NCBI GenBank assembly: GCA_937928015.1
Contig: CALFXA010000056.1
Span: 1-25,169 of the forward strand
Length of the DNA stretch: 25,169 nt
DNA from: an uncultured Anaerolineales bacterium
GTDB lineage: Bacteria > Chloroflexota > Anaerolineae > Anaerolineales > Villigracilaceae
Direction of reading: 5' to 3'
The notes beneath the pieces are model-generated. The model was not told where the DNA came from, searched no databases, and worked only from the letters and a program-made list of their open reading frames with translations. The translations under genes were made by a program, and so were the position numbers. This document shows, one piece after another, positions 1-7,753 of this stretch. How positions within the stretch are numbered: the stretch's first letter is position 1; each line of letters opens with the position of its first letter.

Positions 1-1
1 G

Positions 2-637
2 CAACTGGCTAAATTCCTGCTGGATGCAGGCCACACTGTGCGCGTGATCGATGAGCGGCCAGGCATCCTGGAAAAACTGGTCCAGGAATTGCCCGAGGGC
101 ATCATCATCGATGGCGACGGCTCCTCCCCCACCGTGCTCGAACGGGCCGAGATTCACAAGGCGCAGGTCCTCGCCGCCGTGACGGGTTCGGACGAGACCA
201 ACCTGGTCATCACCTCGCTGGGCAAATTCGAGTTCAATGTGCCACGCGTCATCGCCCGCATCAACAACTCGAAGAACGCCTGGCTCTTCACCCCCGAGAT
301 GGGCGTGGACGTCTCGCTTAATCAGGCCGAGATTCTGGCGCGCCTGAGCGCCGAGGAAATGTCGCTGGGCGACATGATGACCATGCTCAAGATCCGCCGT
401 GGCCAATTTTCTATCGTCGAGGAAAAGATCTTCCCTGGCGCCAAAGCCGAGGGAATGGCCATCAAAGACCTGAGCCTGCCCGATAATTGCACCATCTCGG
501 GCATCCTGCGCGACGGCAAGATGATTCTGCCGCGCGGCGCGACCGTGCTCGAAGCGGGCGACGAGGTCCTCGCGATGGTGGACGACAACGCCCGTCAAGT
601 GCTGGCCCGTCTGCTGGGCCGTCCCGACGGAAGTTAA
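2..637 (+). CDS. TrkA-family K+ uptake regulatory protein, 5' truncated by contig edge
   Basis: Single-unit RCK (TrkA-N plus TrkA-C) protein, the cytoplasmic nucleotide-binding gating subunit of Trk/Ktr potassium uptake systems. The reading frame is open to base 2 with no stop, so the GTG at 38 is only an internal codon and the true start and the Rossmann GxGxxG motif lie off the window. What remains is 211 residues. The first part is the TrkA-N fold: a helix (QLAKFLLDAGH), a strand ending in an acidic residue (VRVIDE), then GDGSSP and VTGSDETNLV as in NAD-binding RCK domains. The last ~75 residues are a TrkA-C domain (SIVEEKIFPGAKAEGMAI onwards). At about 220 residues when complete, it matches KtrA/CeoB-type single-RCK proteins rather than the doubled E. 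coli TrkA. The membrane partner TrkH/KtrB is not in view. A bidirectional terminator follows. Confidence 0.9.
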   Translation, partial: QLAKFLLDAGHTVRVIDERPGILEKLVQELPEGIIIDGDGSSPTVLERAEIHKAQVLAAVTGSDETNLVITSLGKFEFNVPRVIARINNSKNAWLFTPEMGVDVSLNQAEILARLSAEEMSLGDMMTMLKIRRGQFSIVEEKIFPGAKAEGMAIKDLSLPDNCTISGILRDGKMILPRGATVLEAGDEVLAMVDDNARQVLARLLGRPDGS

Positions 638-650
638 ATTTTCCCAAACC

Positions 651-687
651 AAAACGGGATGCACCTGTCGGCGCATCCCGTTTTTTT
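651..687. terminator. Rho-independent terminator, bidirectional
   Basis: Perfect 12-bp stem (651-662 with 673-684), 10-nt loop, and seven T on the plus side with four T on the minus side. It sits between the convergent trkA-type gene and crtI-type gene and can serve both. It is nearly identical to the hairpin at 3209-3244. Confidence 0.85.
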
Positions 688-702
688 GATTCAATCACAA
701 AT

Positions 703-2181
703 CTACTTCAAGTCATCCAGGATGCGTTGCGCCGCTTGTCGGCCCGAGACCATGGCCGTAGGCAGCCCCGTGCCTGGGCGAGTGCTGGCCCCCGTGAAAT
801 ACAAATTACGGTACCGCGCATGCTGCAGGTCGGGGCGGAAATAACCCAACTGCAACAGGTTGTGACACAGTCCGTGCGTGGAGCCTCGCGCCAGGTTATA
901 GCGCTTACGCCATGACAACGGCGTGAAGTTGATCTCGAACTTGATGTGCGACTCGAGGTCCCTGATGCCCAACGCCGACAGACGCCTGAACACCTGCGCC
1001 CGCGCCTGGTCCCGCAACTGAGCCCAATCCTGCTCCCCATGCTTGTCCATGTGCCCGACAGGCACGATGCCGATGAGGGTGTCCTGTCCCTCGGGCGCCA
1101 TCGACGGGTCGAGCCGCGCGGGGGCGTGGACGTACAGGCTGGGGTTGGCAGGCAGGCTCAAGTCACGAATGATGCTGTCGAAGTTCTCGCGATAATCGCT
1201 GGCAAGGAACAGTGTGTGCGGAGCCAACTCCTCGTAGGGCTTGTCCACACCCCAGAAGAAACTGATGACCGAACACGAATATCGCTTGGATTCCAGCTTC
1301 TTCGCCTCGCCATCCTGAGGCAACAGATTTTGATACACATACGGCAGGTCCGCATTGGCGAGGACGGCGTCTGCTTCGATGAGTTGACCGTTCACCACCA
1401 CCCCGCGCGTGACTCCGCCGCTGACGTCGATGCGCTCGACGGTTGTCTCGAAGACGAATTCCACGCCCGCTTCCCGCGCCAGCCTGGTCAGCGCCCCGAC
1501 GATCCGATACATCCCGCCGCGCGGATACCAGACGCCGTGCGCCAGTTCGGTGTACGGCATCATCGAAAACGTGGCAGGCGCCTCGAACGGACTCAACCCC
1601 ATGTACACATCCTGAAACGTGAACGCCGACTTGAGGCGCGGGTCATCGAAGTAGCGCGCCATGTGAGCGTAATGCTTCACCAACGGCTTTACTTGCTGTA
1701 CCAGCGGCAGGTTGCTAAGTTTGAAGAAGTCTGTCGCCTTGCGGAAATCGGGCCGCACCAGATTCTCGATGCCGAGATGATAGTGACGATGACCCTCGTC
1801 CATGTAACGCAAAAGCCCCTGGAAGCTGCCGTGCTCAAAGCGTTCGAGCTGCTCCTGCATCGACTTCATGTCCGAAGTCAGCGCCAGTTGGGTACCGTCG
1901 TCGAAGACTAGATGATAGGTCGGATCGACGCGCTGCAGGTCGAGCACTTCGTGCATCGACGCGCCCAACGCGGCGAACTCTGCTTCGTACAATAACGGCA
2001 TCACCAGCAGCGTAGGGCCCGTGTCGAAATGGTGCCCGTCGCGGCTGATGCGGTCGCAACGTCCGCCAGGGTGGGCGTTCTTTTCCAGCACGGTCACTTG
2101 CAGTCCGCGCTTTGCCAGATGCGTGGCGGCGGTCAGCCCACCGATGCCAGCGCCGATCACGATCACTTTTTGGGGTTTCAT
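703..2181 (-). CDS. Phytoene desaturase (CrtI/CrtN family) FAD-dependent oxidoreductase
   Basis: Carotenoid desaturase-type flavoprotein of 492 residues, the usual CrtI length, acting on the C30 or C40 product of the upstream synthase at the membrane. The N-terminal dinucleotide-binding fold is clear: VIVIGAGIGG at residues 7-16, the acidic end of strand 2 (VLEKN), then GGRCDR and FDTGPTLL. The C-terminus has the family's FAD/substrate signature, TGASTRPGTGLPTAMVSGR. An upstream ATG at 2397 would add 72 residues that overlap crtB in another frame and lack family similarity, so I start at 2181. There an ATGA overlap with the crtB stop (4 nt) signals translational coupling. Squalene/hopanoid-associated oxidases (HpnE) are related, but the C-terminal motif is of CrtI type. 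Number of desaturations and chain length cannot be told. Confidence 0.87.
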   Translation of the reverse strand: MKPQKVIVIGAGIGGLTAATHLAKRGLQVTVLEKNAHPGGRCDRISRDGHHFDTGPTLLVMPLLYEAEFAALGASMHEVLDLQRVDPTYHLVFDDGTQLALTSDMKSMQEQLERFEHGSFQGLLRYMDEGHRHYHLGIENLVRPDFRKATDFFKLSNLPLVQQVKPLVKHYAHMARYFDDPRLKSAFTFQDVYMGLSPFEAPATFSMMPYTELAHGVWYPRGGMYRIVGALTRLAREAGVEFVFETTVERIDVSGGVTRGVVVNGQLIEADAVLANADLPYVYQNLLPQDGEAKKLESKRYSCSVISFFWGVDKPYEELAPHTLFLASDYRENFDSIIRDLSLPANPSLYVHAPARLDPSMAPEGQDTLIGIVPVGHMDKHGEQDWAQLRDQARAQVFRRLSALGIRDLESHIKFEINFTPLSWRKRYNLARGSTHGLCHNLLQLGYFRPDLQHARYRNLYFTGASTRPGTGLPTAMVSGRQAAQRILDDLK

Positions 2182-3113
2182 CTCTTCTCGATCCGAATAG
2201 GTTGGGGAGCCATTTTTTGTGGCAGAACGGACAGCGTGAACACAGCCCGCAACGCAGACCAGGCCATCCACAGGCCCGCCTGCCAACTCTTGCGTTCGGG
2301 ATATTCCGAACGCAGGCAGTAATGATCCTTCTCGATGGCGCGCAGCATCCATTCGAAGCGTGCCGTGTACGCATAACCTGCCAGGCGGCAGCGCCAATTA
2401 CGGACCTGCGCCGTGCACTCACGCGCCAGCGTGAAATAGGCGCGGGCCAGTTGCACCCGTCCACAAACCCACTCGCGGTAAGCCTGACTCTTCACATCCT
2501 GCGGCGTGACGCCCCGCGCGTTGAGATATTCGCTGGAGACGTTGTAATATCCGCTCCCCACATCCTCCAACGCATCGCGCAGCATGTGGACGATATGCGC
2601 GGCGGTCACCGCCATGTAACGCGCCTCGTGTTTCGGAGAGGGGTCATCATGACCGATGAAATAATACAAAGCCTCCGTGACCGCCACCGCCAGCTTGCGC
2701 GAATAATCCGACAGTTCCGCCTGTGAGATGGCCCGCCCGCGGCGGCCCGCGTCGAAGACCATCACCGCCATCATGTTGCGCAGATAAAGCTGCAAGCCGC
2801 TATTCGGCTCCGCATCCGCACGCACCAGGTCGACCAGCATCTGCTCCTCGACGGTCACGTTCGCAGGCGACTCACCCCGATAGCAGGACTCCAACAAAGC
2901 CTGTTGCCGCTCCACGAATGCCAGCTTCTCGGACCTCTGGCCTGACTCTGCATCGATGACATCGTCCACCCAGCGGAAGTAGCCATACGCGCGATAGGCA
3001 TCGGCGGCCCGTCCACGGTCAGCGAGCAGGCGAATGGTGTAATATGTCTGCTGGCTGGCTGATTTTGTAATGGCCGCCGCCAGTTGTCCGCTTGAGATCG
3101 CTCTCGGTCCCAT
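2178..3113 (-). CDS. crtB: Squalene/phytoene synthase family protein
   Basis: Head-to-head prenyl transferase (trans-IPPS) of 311 residues that condenses two GGPP (phytoene) or two FPP (squalene/dehydrosqualene). Both Mg-binding aspartate motifs are present: YFRWVDDVID around residues 45-54, and MLRDALEDVGSGYYN around 177-191 with D180 and D184. An AGGA ribosome binding site lies six bases before the ATG at 3113. The stop overlaps the start of the desaturase gene by ATGA, so the two form one operon, which favours a carotenoid role over hopanoid synthesis. The last ~40 residues form a hydrophobic stretch (LWMAWSALRAVFTLSVL) followed by a basic tail, perhaps a membrane contact. The symbol is by operon context; C30 versus C40 is unresolved. 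Confidence 0.85.
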   Translation of the reverse strand: MGPRAISSGQLAAAITKSASQQTYYTIRLLADRGRAADAYRAYGYFRWVDDVIDAESGQRSEKLAFVERQQALLESCYRGESPANVTVEEQMLVDLVRADAEPNSGLQLYLRNMMAVMVFDAGRRGRAISQAELSDYSRKLAVAVTEALYYFIGHDDPSPKHEARYMAVTAAHIVHMLRDALEDVGSGYYNVSSEYLNARGVTPQDVKSQAYREWVCGRVQLARAYFTLARECTAQVRNWRCRLAGYAYTARFEWMLRAIEKDHYCLRSEYPERKSWQAGLWMAWSALRAVFTLSVLPQKMAPQPIRIEKR

Positions 3114-3136
3114 GTGTCCTCGTTCCTGTCATACAT

Positions 3137-3152
3137 TGTGCCATTTTGCACA
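3137..3152. promoter_or_regulatory. 16-bp palindrome upstream of crtB (TGTGC-N6-GCACA)
   Basis: Perfect 5-bp arms around a 6-bp AT-rich centre (CATTTT), ending 24 bp before the crtB start codon. The 5-N6-5 layout is the one used by Crp/Fnr dimers, with 8 of 10 arm bases agreeing with TGTGA-N6-TCACA. A TATAAC box at 3159-3164 (minus strand) would put the transcription start at the edge of the palindrome, a typical repressor position. Functional assignment is inference. Confidence 0.35.
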
Positions 3153-3208
3153 TTCTGTGTTATATACGGCAACACTTCCATGAGGTTTCATGGGAAATAG
3201 ATCCAACT

Positions 3209-3244
3209 AAAAACGGGATGGCCTGTTGGCGCATCCCGTTTTTT
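3209..3244 (-). terminator. Rho-independent terminator of the methyltransferase gene
   Basis: Stem of about 12 bp (3209-3220 with 3232-3243), about 11-nt loop, T-tracts on both sides. It lies just after the methyltransferase stop at 3249. The stem, most of the loop and the tail are the same as in 651-687. Confidence 0.8.
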
Positions 3245-3248
3245 GGAC

Positions 3249-4133
3249 TCATTTCATCGGCTCGCGGAAATCGTAAATCCCATCACGGACCTCCCAGCGG
3301 CTCCCGCACCCGGGGCAAGTCAGGCCGCCTGGGCTTTCCTCCAGTACCGAACTGCCGCATTGCGGACACTTGAAGAATCCGCCCGCCGAAGCCGTCCCGC
3401 CCTGCCTGACGGCCCGCACGAACACCGACGGCGTCCACTGCCACCAGGCGCCCGTCCACTGGAAGAGCGAATCGAAGAAGACCAAAATTCCAGTCGGGAC
3501 GAGGCGTTTCAGCAATCCCATGCGGAAGTGCGAAAGCGTCAGCGTGCGCTCGATGCGGAAGCCCAACCCCGTCAGCCACTGGCGGACTGCCTTCGGGTGG
3601 AAGTCGAAATTCAACTCCACGAACTCGACGGGCTCCAACGTGAACGGACTCCACTTCTGCCGTCCCAGCCAGTAACGCAGCATCGCCTTCAGATTCAGCT
3701 TGTTGGCAAATTCGAGGATGAACACGCCGTTCGGCCCCATCACGTCCCGCACCTGGGTCAGCGCCTTGGGGGCATCCGCCATGTGATGCAGCACGCGGAT
3801 CATGGTAGCGCCGTCGAACAAACCGTCCACGAAGGGCAGGCGGTACACGTCCGCCGCCACGTAGATGTATTTCTCTGAAAGGCCGAGACGCTGCTGGGCC
3901 TGTTCGAGTTGCGTGCGTGAATAATCCAGCACCACGATGCGCTCGTAGCCCGCATAGCGCGGTGTGTTGCGTCCAGCGCCCGCGCCAAGTTCGAGCATGA
4001 GTTTTCCGCCCGCGGGAAGCAGGCGCTTCAAGGCGATGGCCTCGGTGCGGTCTTCATACTGACGTCCGCCCTGATCCCAGAAGGAGGTCTGGTAATCGGA
4101 GCCTTCGTAATTACAAACAGGAGGATGAGTCAT
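3249..4133 (-). CDS. Class I SAM-dependent methyltransferase with C-terminal zinc ribbon
   Basis: 294 residues. The Rossmann SAM site is visible as MLELGAGAGRN (about residues 45-55), followed by VVLDYS, then AADVYRLPF and RVLHHMADAPKAL, the motif order of UbiE/COQ5-like and Methyltransf_11 enzymes. The C-terminal ~45 residues carry two CxxCG pairs (CPQCG and CPGCG, 19 residues apart) and end in WEVRDGIYDF, a Trm112-like or rubredoxin-like zinc ribbon commonly seen at the ends of such methyltransferases. The substrate is unknown; neighbours (carotenoid operon, UDP-glucose dehydrogenase) do not identify it. No clear Shine-Dalgarno precedes the ATG, and an ATG start at 4133 is kept because the protein begins in family-like sequence (YQTSFWDQ). 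It has its own terminators on both sides, so it is probably monocistronic. Confidence 0.82.
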   Translation of the reverse strand: MTHPPVCNYEGSDYQTSFWDQGGRQYEDRTEAIALKRLLPAGGKLMLELGAGAGRNTPRYAGYERIVVLDYSRTQLEQAQQRLGLSEKYIYVAADVYRLPFVDGLFDGATMIRVLHHMADAPKALTQVRDVMGPNGVFILEFANKLNLKAMLRYWLGRQKWSPFTLEPVEFVELNFDFHPKAVRQWLTGLGFRIERTLTLSHFRMGLLKRLVPTGILVFFDSLFQWTGAWWQWTPSVFVRAVRQGGTASAGGFFKCPQCGSSVLEESPGGLTCPGCGSRWEVRDGIYDFREPMK

Positions 4134-4162
4134 GAGTTGGGAATCAAAAGGTGGGGAAATAA

Positions 4163-4199
4163 ATCCAAGTGGCCCGAGGGATGCTCAGACCACTTGGAT
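4163..4199 (-). terminator. Terminator hairpin after the UDP-glucose dehydrogenase gene
   Basis: Perfect 10-bp stem (4163-4172 with 4190-4199) and 17-nt loop, followed on the minus strand by TTATTT. It lies 17 nt past the stop codon. The T-tract is weaker than in the other terminators of this window. Confidence 0.6.
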
Positions 4200-4215
4200 C
4201 GATTGCGCGAGGGAA

Positions 4216-5526
4216 TTACTTTCCGTTGAACCCGCGTCCGATGGCGCGATAGTTAAAGCCCATCGCCTTCATGTGGTTCGGGTCGTAGATATTGCGGCCG
4301 TCGAAGATGACCGGCGACTTGAGCAGGCCCTTGACCTTCTCCAGGTCGAGCTGCTTGAACTCATTCCATTCGGTGACCACGATCAGCGCATCGCAGCCCT
4401 TGGCCAGATCGTACGGATCGTCGAAGAACTCCACGGCGGGCAGGATCGGGCGGGCCACATCCATCGACACGGGATCGTATCCGCGCACCTTGGCGCCCGA
4501 CTCGATCAACTCATTGGCGATATCGATGGACGGCGCATCGCGCATGTCATCGGTGTTGGGCTTGAAGGCCAAGCCGAGCAGGCCCACGGTCTTGCCTTTG
4601 AGCGAGCCGCCGACCATCTCCTCGGTGCGGCGGACGACCGCCGTGCGGCGGTCATAGTTCACGTCCATGACCGAGTTGAGTATCTTCGGTTCGAGGCCGC
4701 GCTCGTTGGCCATGAAAGCCAGCGCCTCCACGTCCTTGGGGAAGCACGAACCGCCCCAGCCCAGGCCTGCATCCAGGAAGTGACGACCTATGCGCGCGTC
4801 GTAGCCCATGCCTGCGGCTACTTCCTTCACATCCGCGCCGACCTTCTCGCACAGGTCGGCCAGTTCGTTGATGAAGGAAATCTTGGTCGCCAGGAAGGCG
4901 TTGCTGGCGTACTTGATCATTTCCGCGGTGCGCAGGTCGGTGATGACGATAGGCGCGCGCAGGGGCAGATGCAACTGGGCCACCTTGTTGGCGGCGTCGC
5001 GGTCGAGCGATCCGATCACGGTGCGGTGCGGATTCATGAAGTCGCCGATGGCCGAACCTTCGCGCAGGAACTCGGGGCAGGACACGACCGAGAAGTCGAT
5101 TGGCTTGGGCTGGGCACCCTTCACGATGTCGGCCACCCAGTCACCCGTCCCAATCGGCACAGTGGACTTATTGATGATGATCAACGGCGCGGTCATGTTC
5201 TTGGCAATGGAAGTCGCCGCGGCGGCCACGTATTGCAGGTCCGCTTCGCCATTGGCAGCGGAGGGAGTCCCCACCGCGATGAACGCATACTCAGAGCCCT
5301 TGACCGCTTCCTCGTACGAAGTGGTGAACGTAAGCCGCCCCGCCTTTACGTTGCGCTTGACCAGTTCATCCAGGCCAGGCTCATAGATGGGCATGATGCC
5401 TTTCTTCAAATTCTCGATGCGCTGTTCGTTGACATCCAGGGCCACCACGCGGTTGCCGAGGTCGGCAAAACACGCACCCGTCACGATACCAACGTATCCA
5501 ACGCCGATCACGCAAATCTGTTTCAT
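4216..5526 (-). CDS. ugd: UDP-glucose 6-dehydrogenase
   Basis: Oxidises UDP-glucose to UDP-glucuronate with two NAD+, supplying precursors of polysaccharide and envelope sugars. 436 residues, the usual length. Seen directly: NAD-binding GVGYVG at 8-13, the PEFLREG loop with E154, the central K215 in [11 protein letters not shown], and the catalytic cysteine C261 in [10 protein letters not shown], followed by the [13 protein letters not shown] segment of the C-terminal UDP-binding domain. An upstream in-frame ATG at 5562 would add 12 residues but has no ribosome site. AAGGAA sits about nine bases before the ATG at 5526, and the protein then starts exactly at the Rossmann strand. It stands alone between a terminator and the response regulator gene. 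GDP-mannose dehydrogenases share the fold, but the active-site sequence is of UGDH type. Confidence 0.94.
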   Translation of the reverse strand: MKQICVIGVGYVGIVTGACFADLGNRVVALDVNEQRIENLKKGIMPIYEPGLDELVKRNVKAGRLTFTTSYEEAVKGSEYAFIAVGTPSAANGEADLQYVAAAATSIAKNMTAPLIIINKSTVPIGTGDWVADIVKGAQPKPIDFSVVSCPEFLREGSAIGDFMNPHRTVIGSLDRDAANKVAQLHLPLRAPIVITDLRTAEMIKYASNAFLATKISFINELADLCEKVGADVKEVAAGMGYDARIGRHFLDAGLGWGGSCFPKDVEALAFMANERGLEPKILNSVMDVNYDRRTAVVRRTEEMVGGSLKGKTVGLLGLAFKPNTDDMRDAPSIDIANELIESGAKVRGYDPVSMDVARPILPAVEFFDDPYDLAKGCDALIVVTEWNEFKQLDLEKVKGLLKSPVIFDGRNIYDPNHMKAMGFNYRAIGRGFNGK

Positions 5527-5583
5527 CTTGTGAAATTCCTTTTCATTAGTGATTTTTTGCACAATTGGGTTTAATATACCACA

Positions 5584-5973
5584 TCACTCGTCCGCCCGAT
5601 TTACCCGCTCCATCAGGCGGTTGACCACCCGCAACAGCGCCCCAAAATCGATTGGTTTGGCGATGTACTCGTCGCACCCCGCCATCAGGGCGCGTGAGCG
5701 GTCGATTGGCATGGTGCGGGCCGTGACCGCCACAATCGGGATGCGCGCCGTCTTCGGGTCGGCCTTGATGGCGCGGGTCGCATCCCAGCCGTCCATGATG
5801 GGCAGCGCCAGGTCCACGAGGATCAAATCGGGCACTTGCTTGATGGCAGCCTGCACCCCTTCGGGTCCCGTCATCGCCAGGAACGTGTCATACCCGTCGC
5901 GCTCCAGGAAGAAACGGATCAACTCGTGGTTGTCCATGTTGTCTTCGATGATGAGGATTCGACCTTTGCTCAT
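5584..5973 (-). CDS. Single-domain response regulator (CheY/DivK-like receiver)
   Basis: 129 residues forming just one receiver domain: acidic pair E10-D11, phospho-acceptor D54 in LILVDLALPIMDG, switch T84 in VAVTARTM, and K106 in YIAKPID. No output domain follows, so it must act by protein contact or as a phosphate relay. Such stand-alone receivers with the PIMDGWDATR sequence often pair with hybrid kinases, but no kinase is adjacent. It is divergent from the glycosyltransferase gene, and its promoter (5986-6014) predicts a leader of only about six bases, so no proper Shine-Dalgarno is available. Confidence 0.9.
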   Translation of the reverse strand: MSKGRILIIEDNMDNHELIRFFLERDGYDTFLAMTGPEGVQAAIKQVPDLILVDLALPIMDGWDATRAIKADPKTARIPIVAVTARTMPIDRSRALMAGCDEYIAKPIDFGALLRVVNRLMERVNRADE

Positions 5974-5985
5974 AGGCTTTCGCCA

Positions 5986-6014
5986 AATATACTACGGCTC
6001 ATGGCATCGGGCAA
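5986..6014 (-). promoter_or_regulatory. Sigma70-type promoter of the response regulator gene
   Basis: On the minus strand: TTGCCC at 6009-6014, 17-bp spacer, TATATT at 5986-5991. The predicted start near 5979 leaves about six bases before the ATG at 5973. Confidence 0.6.
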
Positions 6015-6019
6015 TGACG

Positions 6020-6025
6020 TATAAT
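6020..6025 (+). promoter_or_regulatory. Consensus -10 box (TATAAT) of the glycosyltransferase gene, leaderless
   Basis: A perfect TATAAT ends seven bases before the ATG at 6032, so transcription would begin at or next to the start codon. The -35 region (around 5997-6002) is poor and overlaps the divergent promoter. Confidence 0.55.
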
Positions 6026-6031
6026 CCCTCT

Positions 6032-7183
6032 ATGCGACTATTTTTCGTGGCCGACGGCCGCTCTCCCATCACCCAAAACTGGATCCGCCATTTCGTCGAA
6101 CGCGGCGACGAAGTCCACCTCGCCTCCACCTTCGCCTGCGCGCTGGATTTCCCCGTCAGTGGACTGTACACCGTGCCTGTGGCCTTCAGCGGGATGAAGA
6201 AACCGAGCGCCGCCCCCGCTCCTTCCTCTGCGCGGACCCTCGGCCTGCGTACCGCCATCCGACAGTGGCTCGGCCCCCTAAGCATTCCCCGCGCCGCCCG
6301 CTCGCTGCGCGTCATCCTCCAGCGCGTCCAACCCGACTTGGTCCACGCCCTGCGGATTCCGTACGAGGGCATGTTGGCCGCCGACGCCTACACGGGTGCG
6401 CCGCTGGTCGTCTCGGTCTGGGGCAATGACTTCACCCTGCATGCTCCCTCCACGCCGCTCATGCGTCCTTACACGCAATGGACATTGAAGGCCGCCGACG
6501 CCCTGCATGCCGATTGCTGGCGCGACATCCGCCTCGGCAAGCAGATGGGCTTCGCCACCGACCGCCCCACCCTGGTCACGCCAGGCAACGGCGGCATCCG
6601 CACCGACATTTTTTATCCGCCACAGGAACCCGCCTCACAGCCCATCGTCGTCAACCCGCGCGGATTCCGCGCCTACGTGCACAACGAGGCCTTCTTCCAC
6701 GCCATTCCGCTGGTACTCGAAAAACGACCCGACGCGCGCTTCGTATGCTCGTCCATGGCGGACGAGGCCCAGGCCCTGCAATGGATTCAAGAACTCGGCA
6801 TCGAGCATGCGGTGACGCTCAACCCGCCCATGCCCCACGCCCAAATGGCGGAGGTCTTCCGTACGGCGCAGGTGGTGGTCTCGCCCAGCTTCCACGACGG
6901 CACACCCAACTCGCTGCTCGAAGGCATGGCCTGCGGCTGCTTCCCCGTGGCGGGCAACCTGGAGTCGATCCGCGAGTGGATCACGGACGGCAAGAACGGC
7001 CTGCTGGTGGATTCATCCAGTCCGCGCGCCATCGCCGAAGGAATCCTCGCGGCGCTGGAAAACAAAGAGTTGCGGGAACAGGCCGCGGGTCTGAATGCGA
7101 AGATCGTCGCCACCCGCGCGGAGTACGGCGCGTGCATGTCACAGGTCGAAGGGTTTTATAAAAAGGTCGCAGGAGTGAAATAA
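6032..7183 (+). CDS. Glycosyltransferase, group 1 / GT4-like
   Basis: 383 residues with a GT-B architecture. The N-terminus (MRLFFVADGRSPITQNWIRHF) is the usual acceptor domain. The C-terminal donor domain has AQVVVSPSFHDGTPNSLLEGMACG, which contains the E-x7-E-like nucleotide-sugar site of GT4 enzymes, then GKNGLLVDSSSPRAIAEGI. It transfers a sugar from an activated donor, probably to a lipid or polysaccharide; donor and acceptor are unknown. The frame is open far upstream, but that region is antisense to the response regulator. ATG 6032 is chosen because it begins the conserved strand and sits at the predicted transcription start. ATG 6014 lies inside the -10 region and also lacks a ribosome site. 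A strong terminator follows, so it is a single-gene unit. Confidence 0.85.
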   Translation: MRLFFVADGRSPITQNWIRHFVERGDEVHLASTFACALDFPVSGLYTVPVAFSGMKKPSAAPAPSSARTLGLRTAIRQWLGPLSIPRAARSLRVILQRVQPDLVHALRIPYEGMLAADAYTGAPLVVSVWGNDFTLHAPSTPLMRPYTQWTLKAADALHADCWRDIRLGKQMGFATDRPTLVTPGNGGIRTDIFYPPQEPASQPIVVNPRGFRAYVHNEAFFHAIPLVLEKRPDARFVCSSMADEAQALQWIQELGIEHAVTLNPPMPHAQMAEVFRTAQVVVSPSFHDGTPNSLLEGMACGCFPVAGNLESIREWITDGKNGLLVDSSSPRAIAEGILAALENKELREQAAGLNAKIVATRAEYGACMSQVEGFYKKVAGVK

Positions 7184-7202
7184 TTCCACCCTGCTCTGCA
7201 TG

Positions 7203-7234
7203 AAAACTGGCAGCCGCGATACTGCCAGTTTTTT
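7203..7234 (+). terminator. Rho-independent terminator of the glycosyltransferase gene
   Basis: Perfect 11-bp stem (7203-7213 with 7222-7232), 8-nt loop, T-tract of six (7229-7234), 19 nt after the stop codon. Confidence 0.85.
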
Positions 7235-7302
7235 GTTTCCAGGCCGTATCTGCGGGCGGGCTTTCCCGTCATACCTAATGAAACCAAAAGGAGGTTCTCC
7301 CC

Positions 7303-7683
7303 ATGAAGAAACTATATGCAGCCCTGTTGGCCCTGGTTCTGTTGGCGGTGGCCGTCGTGCCTGTGCTGGCCGCGCCCGAAGCCGCAAAGGGACCGCGCGG
7401 GACATTTTCCCTGGTCGGAAATATCACTGCCATCGGCGCGGATTCGATCACGGTCAGCGTGGTAAGCGGGAACACTCTGGTCAAGCCGTACATCGGCCAG
7501 GAAGTGACGGTCACGGTGACCGCCTCCACGCGCTATCTTCTCAAGGACGACGACATCGTCTCGATCATCACTTTCGGCGACCTGCAGGTCGGCCAGGCCG
7601 TGAGCATCAACGGCACCCTGGCGTCCAACGTTTGGACGGCCAAACGGGTGACGGCGGGCGCTTCGCTCTCCTGCCTGCCCTAA
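7303..7683 (+). CDS. Small secreted protein, DUF5666-like beta domain
   Basis: 126 residues. Residues 1-23 form a signal peptide (MKK, a leucine/valine core, VLAAPEA). The mature part is a short beta-rich domain: SLVGNITAIGADSITVSV, later YIGQEVTVTVTASTRY, then DLQVGQAVSINGTL and WTAKRVT. This alternation of 'GxITAI..DSITV' and 'VGQAVSINGTL..xAKRV' is the pattern of DUF5666-type OB-like domains of unknown role. A near-perfect AAAGGAGG (7287-7294) gives the start at 7303 and suggests good translation. It is flanked by terminators on both sides and is therefore a one-gene unit. Function unknown; location probably extracytoplasmic. Confidence 0.75.
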   Translation: MKKLYAALLALVLLAVAVVPVLAAPEAAKGPRGTFSLVGNITAIGADSITVSVVSGNTLVKPYIGQEVTVTVTASTRYLLKDDDIVSIITFGDLQVGQAVSINGTLASNVWTAKRVTAGASLSCLP

Positions 7684-7701
7684 CATTGACATCCTCCTCA
7701 G

Positions 7702-7735
7702 AACAAAGCCACCCCTTTTCAGGGGTGGCTTTGTT
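7702..7735. terminator. Bidirectional terminator
   Basis: Perfect 14-bp stem AACAAAGCCACCCC / GGGGTGGCTTTGTT with a 6-nt loop. It sits between the convergent secreted-protein gene and YtxH-like gene. Confidence 0.85.
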
Positions 7736-7753
7736 TCATTTCTGCGACGATGC

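Noticed and set aside
2182..2397. 72-residue N-terminal extension of the desaturase
   Set aside because: It is the crtB 3' end in another frame; the FAD-binding motif starts right after the ATG at 2181, which has the ATGA coupling.
4132..5574. 480-residue open frame on the plus strand
   Set aside because: Antisense of the UDP-glucose dehydrogenase gene, His/Arg-rich low-complexity product.
5549..6031. Long in-frame upstream extension of the glycosyltransferase
   Set aside because: Antisense of the response regulator gene, and the perfect TATAAT lies inside it.
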